A stretch of DNA of 64,000 bases from Priestia aryabhattai B8W22 (GCF_000956595.1 NZ_JYOO01000003.1:1-64000), one strand, 5' to 3'. Shown: positions 16,731 through 26,329, numbered from the stretch's first letter. The notes: a model not told the origin generated them from the letters alone. A program made the numbers and translations.

Positions 16731-17311
16731 TGCTTTCCCTCCACTAAATGACTAACGTCACATATGTTTTTTCATATATGATTTCCATATATGTTCCTAC
16801 GTTTCATCATACCAAAAGGTTTCACTTTTTTATATAAAAATGCATCAAGCTCCATCAAATGTTCACAGGATTAAACATTTGCACGTATTTCGTGTGTATA
16901 TAAGACTATTTAAGTGTAAATCAAAGACATTCACAAAACTAACAAAGGTTCTTCCTTCATCCTCATTAAATACAGCTTATTTTACACTTTGTGGAAAATA
17001 TTATCTAAAGCCACTTTTGCAGAGTTCTTTGGTTTCTCCCCTTCTTTCATAATGTTTTTATAGGCTATCTTCTCCTTTGTTACTAATTAAAGGATATATG
17101 TGCTTATATGACGAATACCATACGAGAAACAGCGCCTCAAAGATATAATACAATGCATTAAAAATTGGCTCTGAAAGATTCTAGTGCTGTACGTTTGCAG
17201 TTAATTAATTGGTGGTCAATGCTTCACGTTATCTACTTGCCTTCTCATAAATAAGAGCTTTCTCTTATATGAATATGTATAGATAGACTAAAGTTAAAAA
17301 GGAGAGATACG
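16731..17311. other. long intergenic region with no gene seen
   Basis: About 580 AT-rich bases between divergent genes. Apart from the three CATAT(AT)G palindromes at 16760-16794, I see no conserved RNA fold, terminator or believable reading frame. An open frame at 16840-17052 has no ribosome binding site. Promoters for both flanking genes must lie here. Confidence 0.6.
16760..16794. repeat. three spaced palindromes (CATATG, CATATATG, CATATATG)
   Basis: CATATG at 16761, CATATATG at 16773 and CATATATG at 16786, spaced 12 and 13 bases apart, lie 30-65 bases before the minus-strand membrane-protein gene. Similar palindromes at close to helical phasing could be an operator array. No regulator is known. 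Confidence 0.4.
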
Positions 17312-17917
17312 ATGTTGAATGAACAGCTCCCATTATCAACAGCAAATTTATCAGATGCAATGGAAGGTGCCAACCACTTGGACTTTTCCATTAAGCCATT
17401 GCAGCGTCATTACAAACTATTTGGGCCGGCTCTTACCGTAGATACGCCTGCTGGCAATAATTACTCGGTGCTTGAAGCGATTCGACTAGCGGAGCCCGGA
17501 AGTGTGCTCGTTATCGATGGAAAAAGCTACTGTAACCGTGCCTTAGCAGGAGATTTCGTAGTAGCCATGGCGAAGCTTGTTGGAATAAACGGTATTGTAC
17601 TAGATGGTGTTATACGAGATCAAGAAGACATTGAAAAACTCGATTTCCCCGTATTTTGTAAGGGCTCTACGATCGCAGCAAGCAGCAAAAAAGAAAAAGG
17701 AACAGTAAATGAAACCATTTCATGCGGGGGCGTGAAGATTCACCCTGGCGATTTTATTGCAGGTGACGACGGTGGAGTCATTGTCATTCCTAAGGATGAA
17801 GCCGAAGAAGTTTTAGCAAAAGCACGAGAAAAATGGCAAAAAGATAAAGACAGAGAAAATGAAGTATTAATTAGCAAAGAAACGGTATATACGTATTTAG
17901 ATAACGCCCTAAAATAA
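17312..17917 (+). CDS. RraA-family protein (HMG/CHA aldolase or decarboxylase-like)
   Basis: 201 residues of the RraA/MenG-like fold. Visible family features are the SDAMEG start, GPALTV near residue 48, the DGVIRD segment near residue 114 (Arg and Asp of the active site) and GDDGGVIVIP near residue 155. Members include 4-hydroxy-4-methyl-2-oxoglutarate aldolase/oxaloacetate decarboxylase as well as RNase E regulators; Bacillus lacks RNase E, so an enzymatic role is more likely. AAAGGAG lies 6 bases before the ATG. It stands alone with a terminator shared with the convergent VOC gene. Confidence 0.75.
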   Translation: MLNEQLPLSTANLSDAMEGANHLDFSIKPLQRHYKLFGPALTVDTPAGNNYSVLEAIRLAEPGSVLVIDGKSYCNRALAGDFVVAMAKLVGINGIVLDGVIRDQEDIEKLDFPVFCKGSTIAASSKKEKGTVNETISCGGVKIHPGDFIAGDDGGVIVIPKDEAEEVLAKAREKWQKDKDRENEVLISKETVYTYLDNALK

Positions 17918-17945
17918 AAGACCTCCGCTTGGAGGTCTTTTATTT
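17912..17945. terminator. bidirectional terminator covering both stop codons
   Basis: AAATAAAAGACCTCC pairs with GGAGGTCTTTTATTT around the loop GCTT. The RraA-like stop (17915-17917) and the VOC stop (17940-17942) both lie inside the stem arms. Confidence 0.9.
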
Positions 17946-18302
17946 GTCATATTGTAAAATTTCTAATCGATTTCCGAACGGGTCGTGGACAAAAAAACGC
18001 TCTCTCCCTGCAATAGGCTCTTCTTCAGAAAGAACGCATCCCCAATGTGCCAACTTATGTCTAAGCGTCTTGATATCTTCCACGACAAAAGCAGGATGCG
18101 CTTTTTTAGCAGGTATGTAGTCATCTTGAATACTGATATGAACTTCTTGAGTCCCACATTGAAACCATATGCCGCCTCTGTGCCTTAAATTTTCCGGCTT
18201 AAGAACAGTTTTCATCCCTAAAAGATTTTCATAAAAATTTCTTGCTTCTTGCTCGCATCCTTCTGGACCAAGAAGCTGAACATGATCAATTCCCAGAAAC
18301 AT
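17940..18302 (-). CDS. VOC (glyoxalase-fold) family protein
   Basis: About 120 residues from the ATG at 18302, with AAAGGAG at good spacing. It is one VOC module: FLGIDHVQLLGPEG with the first His ligand, FYENLLGMKTVLKPENL, HPAFVVEDI in the middle, and FVHDPFGNRLEILQYD with the last Glu ligand. Such proteins bind a metal and act on small electrophiles or antibiotics; the substrate is unknown. Single-module proteins usually dimerise to complete the site. Confidence 0.75.
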   Translation of the reverse strand: MFLGIDHVQLLGPEGCEQEARNFYENLLGMKTVLKPENLRHRGGIWFQCGTQEVHISIQDDYIPAKKAHPAFVVEDIKTLRHKLAHWGCVLSEEEPIAGRERFFVHDPFGNRLEILQYDK

Positions 18303-18340
18303 CCACAAACTCCTTTCAAAAAACGTCTTCCTAAAAGTTA

Positions 18341-18538
18341 TTAATCAATGACTCTAGGATTATGAATAACCTGGAGTTCTTTTACAGCTTGCTTCATTTC
18401 GCTTTTGCAAATTGGACAAGTTGGCTGATCTCCGCTTTTAAAGTTATCTCGAACCCAACAATTACACGTATCTGATGTACATTCCCAAACTTTTGTTTCT
18501 TCAATAACAGCCGGCTCTAAATTTTTACGATTATACAT
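18341..18538 (-). CDS. YdjO-like Cys-rich cold-inducible protein
   Basis: 65 residues; the ATG at 18538 is preferred because AAAGGAG is 9 bases before it (another ATG at 18544 is too close). The core has W-E-C-x4-C-x2-W-V and C-P-I-C, a zinc-ribbon-like arrangement, with a KEL end. This is the YdjO pattern, reported as a cold-inducible small protein in B. subtilis. A second paralogue lies at 33.5-33.7 kb. The function is not known; zinc binding is inferred. Confidence 0.75.
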   Translation of the reverse strand: MYNRKNLEPAVIEETKVWECTSDTCNCWVRDNFKSGDQPTCPICKSEMKQAVKELQVIHNPRVID

Positions 18539-18900
18539 ACACATCGTCTCCTTTAAACAGTACTTTTTAAGTGGATAATAAATGAAGATTAACTTAGCGT
18601 GTAAATGCGGTAAATGGTGCAAGATAAAGTGATACTATACATCCGTAAATCAATCTTTGAGGAATACATACGGCGTCTTGAAAGACTAAAATAAAAATGA
18701 AGTTATAACAAAGCAGATAGCAGTTGCTTTTCTTAAAACAACGGGATAGTCTGAAAAGAACAAAAATGAAGATCACAAAAATTATATATTTTACTATTAT
18801 AACAGAGTTTATAATTTTTTACAAATCAGCTCCCATTTACTTGTTTTTCTTTTCATAAAAAGAAAAAAGCGAGCACATAATTCTGCTCGCTTTTGATTTC
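18539..18900. other. intergenic region upstream of YdjO-like gene
   Basis: About 360 AT-rich bases. It contains the proA terminator at 18863-18894 and presumably the YdjO promoter. I see no gene. Confidence 0.6.
18863..18894 (-). terminator. terminator of the proline operon
   Basis: AAAAGCGAGCA and TGCTCGCTTTT pair around an 8-base loop just after the proA stop, with a T-tract on the minus strand. Confidence 0.88.
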
Positions 18901-20163
18901 TTATCGAGTTTGTCCGTTTCCACTCATAATATATTTAATTGTCGTAAGTGCAGGAAGTCCCATTGGACCGCGTGCATGAAGCTTTTGAGTCGAAATCCCA
19001 ATTTCAGCTCCAAATCCTAAAGCCCCTCCGTCAGTAAAACGCGTAGATGCATTATGATACAGTGCAGCTGCATCCACTAAAGACATAAAGCGTGAAACGG
19101 CTTGTTCATCTTCTGAAATGATGGCTTCAGAGTGTTTTGTGCCATATGTTTCGATGTGGTCAATCGCTTCATCTACACTCTCTACTACTTTCATCGCGAT
19201 CGCTAAGCGCAAATACTCTTCAGCCCAGTCTTTTTCAGCCGCTGGTTTTGCTCCAGGAATTTCAGCTACTGTCGCTTTGTCACCATATACTTCAATATTA
19301 TGATCGTTGAATGCTTGAATTAATTCATCTTTATGAGAAGCAAGCCAGTTTTTGTGCACAAGAACCGTTTCTGCTGCGTTACACACGGCTGGTCGATCTG
19401 TTTTAGCGTTAATCAAAATTGGAATGGCCTTTTTAACATCAGCTTTTTCATCGATATAGATATGGCAGTTTCCGACTCCCGTTTCTAACACGGGAACCGT
19501 TGCGTTATTGACGACTGCTTGGATCAATGAAGCCCCTCCGCGCGGAATCAGCACGTCAATATGCTCTTTCATTGTAAATAATTCTTGGGTAGCCGCACGA
19601 TCTGTACTTGAAATAAACTGTACCGCTTCTTTAGGAATTGGCGTTTCATCAAGAGCTTTATGAATAATGTCCACGATAGCTTGGTTAGATGAAATAGCTG
19701 AAGAGCCGCCTTTTAACACAATGGCGTTTCCAGATTTCAACGCTAGCCCTGTTGCATCTACCGTTACGTTTGGACGTGCTTCATAAATCATTCCGATAAC
19801 GCCAAGGGGCACACGTACTTGTTTTACATCTAGACCGTTATCCAATGTCCAGCTTGATAAAATATCGCCTGTTGGATCATCTAGCTCAGCAACTTCACGA
19901 AGGCCGTTTGCAAACTCTTTTACACGTTCCGCTGAAAGAGCAAGGCGGTCCATAAGCGCTTCGTCAAAACCTTTTTCTTTCCCGTTTTTTAAGTCTACTT
20001 CATTTGCTTTTAAAATATACTCCGTGTTGTTTTCAAGTGTAGAAGCAATGGTTAACAGCGCATCGTTTTTTTGCTCTGTTGTTAGTAAACTTAATTGCTT
20101 AGCTGCTTTTTTTGCTGAAATAGCTTGTTCTTCTACTGAATACTTTTCATTTGTTTGTAACAC
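18901..20163 (-). CDS. proA: gamma-glutamyl phosphate reductase
   Basis: 420 residues of the ALDH superfamily. It reduces glutamyl-5-phosphate with NADPH to glutamate semialdehyde, the second step of proline synthesis. The catalytic Cys lies in DRPAVCNAAETVL, with LETGVGNCH and PRGGASLIQ as family landmarks. The GTG at 20163 is chosen because AGGAGTGATTTG before it is the same leader, at the same spacing, as in proB. It is last in proC-proB-proA and is followed by a terminator. A stable hairpin separates it from proB and may lower or adjust its expression. Confidence 0.95.
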   Translation of the reverse strand: MLQTNEKYSVEEQAISAKKAAKQLSLLTTEQKNDALLTIASTLENNTEYILKANEVDLKNGKEKGFDEALMDRLALSAERVKEFANGLREVAELDDPTGDILSSWTLDNGLDVKQVRVPLGVIGMIYEARPNVTVDATGLALKSGNAIVLKGGSSAISSNQAIVDIIHKALDETPIPKEAVQFISSTDRAATQELFTMKEHIDVLIPRGGASLIQAVVNNATVPVLETGVGNCHIYIDEKADVKKAIPILINAKTDRPAVCNAAETVLVHKNWLASHKDELIQAFNDHNIEVYGDKATVAEIPGAKPAAEKDWAEEYLRLAIAMKVVESVDEAIDHIETYGTKHSEAIISEDEQAVSRFMSLVDAAALYHNASTRFTDGGALGFGAEIGISTQKLHARGPMGLPALTTIKYIMSGNGQTR

Positions 20164-20237
20164 CAAATCACTCCTGGATTCGTTTTAGTTTTGTTTGATT
20201 TTAAAGTGTGAGGCATAAGAGGTAAATGCAATCATGC

Positions 20238-20264
20238 AAAGAAAAGGAAGGGCTCCTTTTCTTT
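20238..20264 (-). other. intergenic hairpin between proB and proA
   Basis: AAAGAAAAGGA pairs with TCCTTTTCTTT (11 bp) around a 5-base loop. On the minus strand only three T follow, so it is a weak terminator at best. It may stabilise the upstream mRNA or attenuate proA. Confidence 0.5.
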
Positions 20265-20277
20265 ACAGCATGCTTGC

Positions 20278-21384
20278 TTACAAACCAACCGGTACTGGAA
20301 TTTCTAAGTGACACACTAGACCTTCGCTGTCTACAATCGGTTGATCAATTGGCTCGTTTAAGGCAAGTTCATCAGATGAATAATTTGTCACGCCAAGAGC
20401 CAGCTCATTTTCGTCTTTGTCTAGAATACGTACAACTGCTCGTTCACTAAAGTGGCCTTTAATATATTTAACGTGCTCGCGAAGTAAAGGCTCTTTATCT
20501 TCAATAATTGCACGCTTCGCGGCATCTTCGACTACTATTTCCCCTTCAGGACCAGAGTTAAACGCAATCCACTGCTTTTTCTGATTAAGGTTCGCAGAAT
20601 CATCTTCAGATTCAAAATACGTTCCTGTTGCATCGCCGTCAACCGCTTGTGTTAAAATGTTTGGCACGCCAGCTCTTCCTAAAAATGCTGGAATTCCTGA
20701 CGCCATAGCGATTTTGAACGCGTCAATTTTCGAGCGCATACCGCCTGTTCCAACTGAACTTCCTGAATCTCCTGCAGATTCTTCGATGTCTTGCGTGATT
20801 TCCCCTACGTGAGGAACTAATTTTGCATTTGGATCCTGGCGAGGGTCCGCGCTGTATAAGCCATCGATATCCGATAAAATAATAAGCAGGTCGGAATCCA
20901 CTAGTCCAGCAACTTTAGCTGAAAGTGTATCATTATCGCCAAATTTTAATCGATTGATGGTTACCGTGTCGTTTTCATTGACAATTGGCACAATGCCGCG
21001 TTCTAACAGCACGTTAATTGTATTTCGTGCATTGTTGTAACGATTTTCGTCTGAAAAATCGTCTCTCGTAATTAAGATTTGAGAAGCAACGTATCCATGT
21101 GATAGAAACAGTTCTGAATAAGCCTCCATTAACAGTCCTTGACCGATTGAGGCAGCTGCTTGTTTTTCAGGTAAAGAGCTAGGTCGCTCTAAGCAGCCAA
21201 GCTTGCGGTATCCTGCAGCTACAGCTCCTGATGAAACCAATAGTACTTCATGGCCGCTATCTTTTAAGTCTACGACTTGATCCACAAGGCGCTCAAGCTT
21301 CCGTCTGCTGATTTCACCGTGTGAACTTGTTAATGAACTACTTCCAATTTTAATTACAACCCGCTTCTTATTGTCGGGACTCAT
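20278..21384 (-). CDS. proB: glutamate 5-kinase with PUA domain
   Basis: 368 residues. The N-terminal amino-acid kinase domain (about 1-255) has KIGSSSLTS and the IPIVNENDTV region; SDIDGLYSADPR and GTGGMRSKIDAFKIA mark nucleotide and substrate binding. The C-terminal PUA domain (about 275-365) fits the long form of ProB. It phosphorylates glutamate and passes it to ProA; family members are inhibited by proline. The ATG at 21384 follows AGGAGTGATTTG. It lies between proC and proA. Confidence 0.95.
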   Translation of the reverse strand: MSPDNKKRVVIKIGSSSLTSSHGEISRRKLERLVDQVVDLKDSGHEVLLVSSGAVAAGYRKLGCLERPSSLPEKQAAASIGQGLLMEAYSELFLSHGYVASQILITRDDFSDENRYNNARNTINVLLERGIVPIVNENDTVTINRLKFGDNDTLSAKVAGLVDSDLLIILSDIDGLYSADPRQDPNAKLVPHVGEITQDIEESAGDSGSSVGTGGMRSKIDAFKIAMASGIPAFLGRAGVPNILTQAVDGDATGTYFESEDDSANLNQKKQWIAFNSGPEGEIVVEDAAKRAIIEDKEPLLREHVKYIKGHFSERAVVRILDKDENELALGVTNYSSDELALNEPIDQPIVDSEGLVCHLEIPVPVGL

Positions 21385-21471
21385 CAAATCACTCCTAGTG
21401 TGTTCTGTATGTTTTCTTGTTTATGATTATTTTTTTGTGGTGAGGAATTCACGAAGAAGATAAGTGACGAA

Positions 21472-22317
21472 TTAATTAGTACTTGCCACTTTTTGTAGTT
21501 GAGCACTCATTTCTTTTGAACGCTTTGATGCTCCTTTGACTGCTTGCATCATTGCTTCTCCGCCGCCGCCGTGTTTAGCTAAGGCGTCTAAACCAGCTGC
21601 TGTTGTACCGTTTGGAGACGTCACATTTTCACGAAGCTCCGTCGGCGTTTCATCTCTTTCCATCATCATTCTTGCTGCACCGTAAATGGTTTGGGCGCCA
21701 ATTTCACGTGCTAGCTCAGGATCGAGACCTTCTTCTTTAGCTGCTTTTTCGATATGCTCCATAAGGAAATAAAAATAAGCGGGGCCACTTCCGGCAATTC
21801 CTGTGAAAATGTCCATTTGAGGCTCATCAATCACGTACACTTTTCCGATTGCAGAGAGCAGCTCTTTTGCTGTTAACACAGCATCCATTGCAGCATATTG
21901 ACCTGGTGATATAGCCGTTGCTGATTGCTGAATCATACTTGATGTATTCGGCATAACTCGAATGACCTGCTGTTCATCATGCAACAACTCTTCCATGTAA
22001 GAAGACGAAATCCCTGCAAGAACAGATAGGACAAGCTGGTCTTTGTTGATTTGAGGCTTTAATTCGTTTAATGCCTCTTCAGCGCCTTTTGGCTTCATCG
22101 CTAGAATAAAAACGTCAATGTCATCTGTTTTCAGCTCGCTGCGCTTTACTGCTTTGATACCATATCTATTTTCAAGTTCCTGCAGTCGCGCATCATTGCT
22201 TCGATTCGTTACGATAATATTTTCAGCGGGTAATTTCTTTGCATTGACCATACCAGAAATCATCGCTTCTGCCATTGATCCAGCACCTAAAAAAGCAACT
22301 TTTTGTTTTTGATCCAT
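21472..22317 (-). CDS. proC: pyrroline-5-carboxylate reductase
   Basis: 281 residues. The N-terminal Rossmann motif is VAFLGAGSMAEAMISG, and the C-terminal helical dimer domain has GIAGSGPAYFYFLMEHI and ENVTSPNGTTAAGL. It reduces P5C with NAD(P)H to proline. The ATG at 22317 follows GGGGAGATTTG. It is the first gene of the operon, with a good sigma-A promoter 57-84 bases upstream. B. subtilis calls its equivalents ProI, ProG and ProH; which one this matches is not decided here. Confidence 0.93.
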   Translation of the reverse strand: MDQKQKVAFLGAGSMAEAMISGMVNAKKLPAENIIVTNRSNDARLQELENRYGIKAVKRSELKTDDIDVFILAMKPKGAEEALNELKPQINKDQLVLSVLAGISSSYMEELLHDEQQVIRVMPNTSSMIQQSATAISPGQYAAMDAVLTAKELLSAIGKVYVIDEPQMDIFTGIAGSGPAYFYFLMEHIEKAAKEEGLDPELAREIGAQTIYGAARMMMERDETPTELRENVTSPNGTTAAGLDALAKHGGGGEAMMQAVKGASKRSKEMSAQLQKVASTN

Positions 22318-22768
22318 CAAATCTCCCCTGTCATTTGTTCGTATTTTTGTTCTCGTTTCTTTCAACGGTTCCTATAGTAACATGCTGAAAAAGAGTGTCA
22401 AGTTGAATTTAACCGTTTTTTTCCTCCTTGAGCGTATAACCTTATGCGTATGTAAGCGCAAACAAAACTTTTTTAAATATTTTTTTCTGCAAAAAAAACG
22501 ATTTTTTTTATAAAAATACGTTTATATAAAGAAAATCGGGGCATACTATGTAGTTTGGACTTTAAAATTTTTTTGCGAAAAATAGAGGAATTTTGAAAAC
22601 GTTATTTGAACAATATAATAGGTTTGCTAAAATGAACCTATGTACCAGCATCTTGGTTTTTTAAAAAAAATTTACTTTTTGATGTAAACCACACCGTGCT
22701 GTCGACATTAAAATAAACAAAACGACATACAATCTAGGAAGTATCGAAACATTATTGGAGGTTCTATT
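22318..22768. other. divergent intergenic region between proC and CheB-CheR kinase gene
   Basis: About 450 AT-rich bases. It contains the pro promoter (22374-22401) and a possible plus-strand promoter, TTTTGA-N17-TATAAT, at 22592-22619 for the kinase gene. No T-box, riboswitch or gene seen. Confidence 0.6.
22374..22401 (-). promoter_or_regulatory. sigma-A promoter of the proC-proB-proA operon
   Basis: On the minus strand TTGACA is followed after 16 bases by TACTAT. The implied leader is only about 50 bases long, too short for a T-box, which controls proline genes in some bacilli. Confidence 0.8.
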
Positions 22769-25700
22769 ATGAAGAACAACTCGTTTTCTACCGTTCCATC
22801 GTCTTCAGAAGGAATAGAGAAACAGGATTTACACGTTGTGGGAATTGGCGCTTCTGCCGGAGGGTTAGAAGCTATTGAGCAGTTTTTCGCTAATATGCCT
22901 TCACCAAATGGAATGGCGTTTATTATTGTGCAGCACCTTTCCTCTAAATATAAAAGTTTTATGCCAGAACTTTTAGCAAAAAAAACAGGAATGAATATCA
23001 AACTGACACAAGACGGGATGACTTTACAAGAAGACACAATTTATTTAAATCCTCCCCATCATTATGTGACCGTTGTGGATCATACTCTTCGCCTTCGTCC
23101 TTATGAAGAAAATGATCAGGTGAAGTATCCGATTGACGCCTTTTTTCATTCTCTGGCTGCTGCAAAAAAACACCGGTGCACAGCCATTATTTTATCAGGA
23201 AAAGGAAATGATGGAACAGGAGGAGCAAAAACGATACGAGAATATGGCGGAACTGTACTTGTACAAGATGAAAGCACAGCAAAGTACAGAGATATGCCTC
23301 TAAGCGCTATTGATGCACACCTTGCTGATTATATTCTTTCTCCTGCTGATATGCCTGACCTTGTGCAAACGCATGTCAGCCAAACTGAATTTACATATAA
23401 TGAAGAAACGCTGCAATACATTTATTCATTAATAAAGAAGAAAACAGGCATCGACTTCTCTATGTACAAAAAAAATACGGTGCTGCGACGACTTGAAAAG
23501 AGAATGGCTTTACTCGATCCTCCCTCTCAAACGATGGAAGAGTACCGGGACTATTTATGTAAAGAAGCCGAAGAAATCGTCGAACTGCAGCGGGACTTGC
23601 TGATTGGAGTGACGCAATTTCTTAGAGATAAAGAAGCATTCTCTATTATTGAAGAACAGGTCATCCCTCAATTAGTTGAAAGAAAGATTCATAGCCAAGA
23701 AGATGAAATCCGCATCTGGGTAGCAGGTTGTTCTACTGGTCAAGAAGCATACACGTTAGCTATTTTGCTTCATGACTATTTATCAACAATCAACCGTTAT
23801 TTCGATGTCCGAATCTTTGCTACGGACATCGATCGTCATGCAATCAAAAGAGCGAGTCAAGGCATTTATGAAGAAGCGGAAGTTCATTCCTTCTCAGCAG
23901 CTCAGATTAATGAATATTTTGAGCAAACAAAACACGGTGGTTATCAAGTTAAAAAAACAATCCGCAAAATGATTGTTTTTGCCCCGCATAATATAGGAAA
24001 AGACTCGCCTTTTGTAAACGTTGATTTAATTAGCTGCCGAAATATGATGATTTACTTCCAAGCTGAACTGCAGCAGCGCATTTTGTCTCTTTTTCATTTT
24101 TCTTTGACAGAAGAAGGCGTACTTTTTCTAGGTCCTAGTGAAACAACAGGAAATTTGTCTGATTTGTTCCGCCCTATTAACAGCAAGTGGAAAATATTTA
24201 AGCGTTCCGGACAGCCCAGCCGACAAATTACGGGAGCTTTTAATCTTTCAAAATCCAACTTGCATGAAGGTGATTTTTCTAGCGTACCGCTGCCAAGTCA
24301 ACTTTATAAGCCGCTTCCTTCACTCAAACTAGATGAGATGTATCAGTCAATGATTGATCACTTTATGAGCCCTTGTCTTGTATTAAATGAATACAACGAA
24401 GTGATCTTTTGTTCAAAAGAAGCGACTCAGCTTATTAACGTTCCTGTGGGGAAAATTAATTATACAATTTTCAAAATGGTTCCCGTTCACGTCTCTTTAG
24501 CTATTGGAGCAGCTATTAAACGCGTAAAAGAGCAAGGTATGAGCGTGTGCTGTCAGCACATTGAGTTTGTCATAAACAACGTGCAGCGCCGTTTTAATAT
24601 TACGATATCTGCTCTTCCAACAAATCACTCTCTTTACTTACTTATGTTTGATGAACAGACAGATAGTGCCATTATTGATAAGGAAGAGCCCATGTTTCTT
24701 AATCAAACAAGCTCTATTAGTGAGCTTGTAGTAGATTTAGAGCAAGAGCTTCATTACACGCAGCAGCATTTGCAAACGACGATTGAAGAGCTAGAAACAG
24801 CAAATGAGGAGCTAAAGTCCACGAACGAAGAACTGATTGCTTCCAACGAAGAGCTGCAGTCCACAAATGAAGAATTGCAGTCTGTTAATGAAGAGTTAAT
24901 TAGTGTTAATAACCAGTACGAGCGAAAGATTGAAGAATTAACGGACTTAAACAACGATATTGATAATTTATTAATCAGTACAACCATTGCTACCATCTTT
25001 TTAGACGAGCAGCTGAATATTAAATTATTTACGCCGGAAACGAAAACAGTGATCAACGTTCTTCATCAAGATATCGGAAGACCTTTCTTTCATATTTCGC
25101 ATAATTTTAGATATGACCATCTAATCGAGGACGCAATGCACGTTTTAAGAACAAATAATACCCTTCAAAAAGAAATTCAAAGCTACGATAACCAATGGTA
25201 TAGCATGAAAATGATGCCTTATCGTACGAACGAGAATTTAATTAATGGTGTAGTTATTACGTTTATTAACATTACAGAAATTAAACGATCAAATGAAGAA
25301 TTGGCTATTACATCATTTGCAGTAGCTCACAGTCCTACAGGCATCTTTATTACCGATCATCAAGGTAAAATTAAGTACATTAATCAAAAATTCATGGAGC
25401 AAAAGCATGCGCCGCAGGAAGTATTTGGACTGCACCTCTATGACTTATATACAAAAAAGCTAGGCGTTAAAAGATTCCCTAAGATTTGGAATGAAGTATA
25501 TAGAGGAGAAAAATGGAACGGAGAAATTTCCTACGTTCAAGAAGACGGAGAAACCGTTTGGGAACAGTTAGCCTTAATGCCTGTTAAAAATGATCAGGAC
25601 GAAATTATCCATTACATTGGGTTAAGCGAAGACATTTCACAGCGCAAACAGTCGGAAATGATGCTCAAAAATTCAGAGATGCTGTCAGCACTTGGACAGC

Positions 25701-26329
25701 TGGCTGCCGGCATTGCCCATGAAATACGAAATCCTCTTACATCATTAAAGGGCTTTTTGCAGCTTATGATGCAAGAAGAAACGTATAAAAAAGAATATAT
25801 GGATGTCATGATGTCCGAGTTTAACCGCTTAGAACTGATTATTAGCGAACTGCTCATTCTAGCCAAACCCGAAGTCGTAAAATATGAAAATAAGCAGATA
25901 AATTTAATTCTTCAAGACGTATGTACACTACTGCATACACAGGCCATTCTTAAAAATATTACTATTTCAACAGATTTTGAAGAAAAATTACCTGTTGTTC
26001 ATTGTATTGAAAAAGATATGAAACAAGTATTTATCAACATGGTGAAAAATTCTATTGAAGCGATGGATGACCCCGGGTCTATTCTAGTGGTATCTAAATT
26101 TGATCCAGATACAAATCAAATAGTCATCCAAGTGATAGATGAAGGAAAAGGCATGCCGAAAGATCGATTAACGCGAATTAGCGAGCCTTTCTATACAACA
26201 AAAGAAAAAGGAACTGGATTAGGATTGATGGTGAGTCACAAAATCATTAGTAATCACAAAGGAAGCATTTCGTATGATAGTGAAGAAGGAAAAGGAACAA
26301 CGGTAGAAATTCGATTGCCGCTTTCTTAA
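22769..26329 (+). CDS. CheB-CheR-PAS-histidine kinase fusion protein
   Basis: 1186 residues, ATG after GGAGG. CheB methylesterase (about 20-205): GIGASAGGLEA with Ser29, VQHLSS and GNDGTGG. CheR methyltransferase (about 215-480): KNTVLRRLEKRM and WVAGCSTGQEAYTLA (SAM site). A long coiled coil follows (about 660-745) with heptads such as ANEELKSTNEEL. Then two PAS domains (about 745-965) and a HisKA/HATPase kinase (AHEIRNPL with His984; GTGLGLMVS near the end). No receiver domain is fused. It combines receptor adaptation enzymes and a kinase in one cytoplasmic protein. No chemotaxis genes adjoin it. It converges on the cobalamin-sensor unit and overlaps its last gene by 4 bases. Confidence 0.9.
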   Translation: MKNNSFSTVPSSSEGIEKQDLHVVGIGASAGGLEAIEQFFANMPSPNGMAFIIVQHLSSKYKSFMPELLAKKTGMNIKLTQDGMTLQEDTIYLNPPHHYVTVVDHTLRLRPYEENDQVKYPIDAFFHSLAAAKKHRCTAIILSGKGNDGTGGAKTIREYGGTVLVQDESTAKYRDMPLSAIDAHLADYILSPADMPDLVQTHVSQTEFTYNEETLQYIYSLIKKKTGIDFSMYKKNTVLRRLEKRMALLDPPSQTMEEYRDYLCKEAEEIVELQRDLLIGVTQFLRDKEAFSIIEEQVIPQLVERKIHSQEDEIRIWVAGCSTGQEAYTLAILLHDYLSTINRYFDVRIFATDIDRHAIKRASQGIYEEAEVHSFSAAQINEYFEQTKHGGYQVKKTIRKMIVFAPHNIGKDSPFVNVDLISCRNMMIYFQAELQQRILSLFHFSLTEEGVLFLGPSETTGNLSDLFRPINSKWKIFKRSGQPSRQITGAFNLSKSNLHEGDFSSVPLPSQLYKPLPSLKLDEMYQSMIDHFMSPCLVLNEYNEVIFCSKEATQLINVPVGKINYTIFKMVPVHVSLAIGAAIKRVKEQGMSVCCQHIEFVINNVQRRFNITISALPTNHSLYLLMFDEQTDSAIIDKEEPMFLNQTSSISELVVDLEQELHYTQQHLQTTIEELETANEELKSTNEELIASNEELQSTNEELQSVNEELISVNNQYERKIEELTDLNNDIDNLLISTTIATIFLDEQLNIKLFTPETKTVINVLHQDIGRPFFHISHNFRYDHLIEDAMHVLRTNNTLQKEIQSYDNQWYSMKMMPYRTNENLINGVVITFINITEIKRSNEELAITSFAVAHSPTGIFITDHQGKIKYINQKFMEQKHAPQEVFGLHLYDLYTKKLGVKRFPKIWNEVYRGEKWNGEISYVQEDGETVWEQLALMPVKNDQDEIIHYIGLSEDISQRKQSEMMLKNSEMLSALGQLAAGIAHEIRNPLTSLKGFLQLMMQEETYKKEYMDVMMSEFNRLELIISELLILAKPEVVKYENKQINLILQDVCTLLHTQAILKNITISTDFEEKLPVVHCIEKDMKQVFINMVKNSIEAMDDPGSILVVSKFDPDTNQIVIQVIDEGKGMPKDRLTRISEPFYTTKEKGTGLGLMVSHKIISNHKGSISYDSEEGKGTTVEIRLPLS

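Noticed and set aside
16840-17052. Open frame in the 580-base intergenic region
   Set aside because: No ribosome binding site, mixed composition, and it does not match any family pattern.
22318-22768. T-box or other riboswitch before proC
   Set aside because: No AGGGTGGNACCGCG-like sequence on the minus strand, and the promoter leaves too short a leader.
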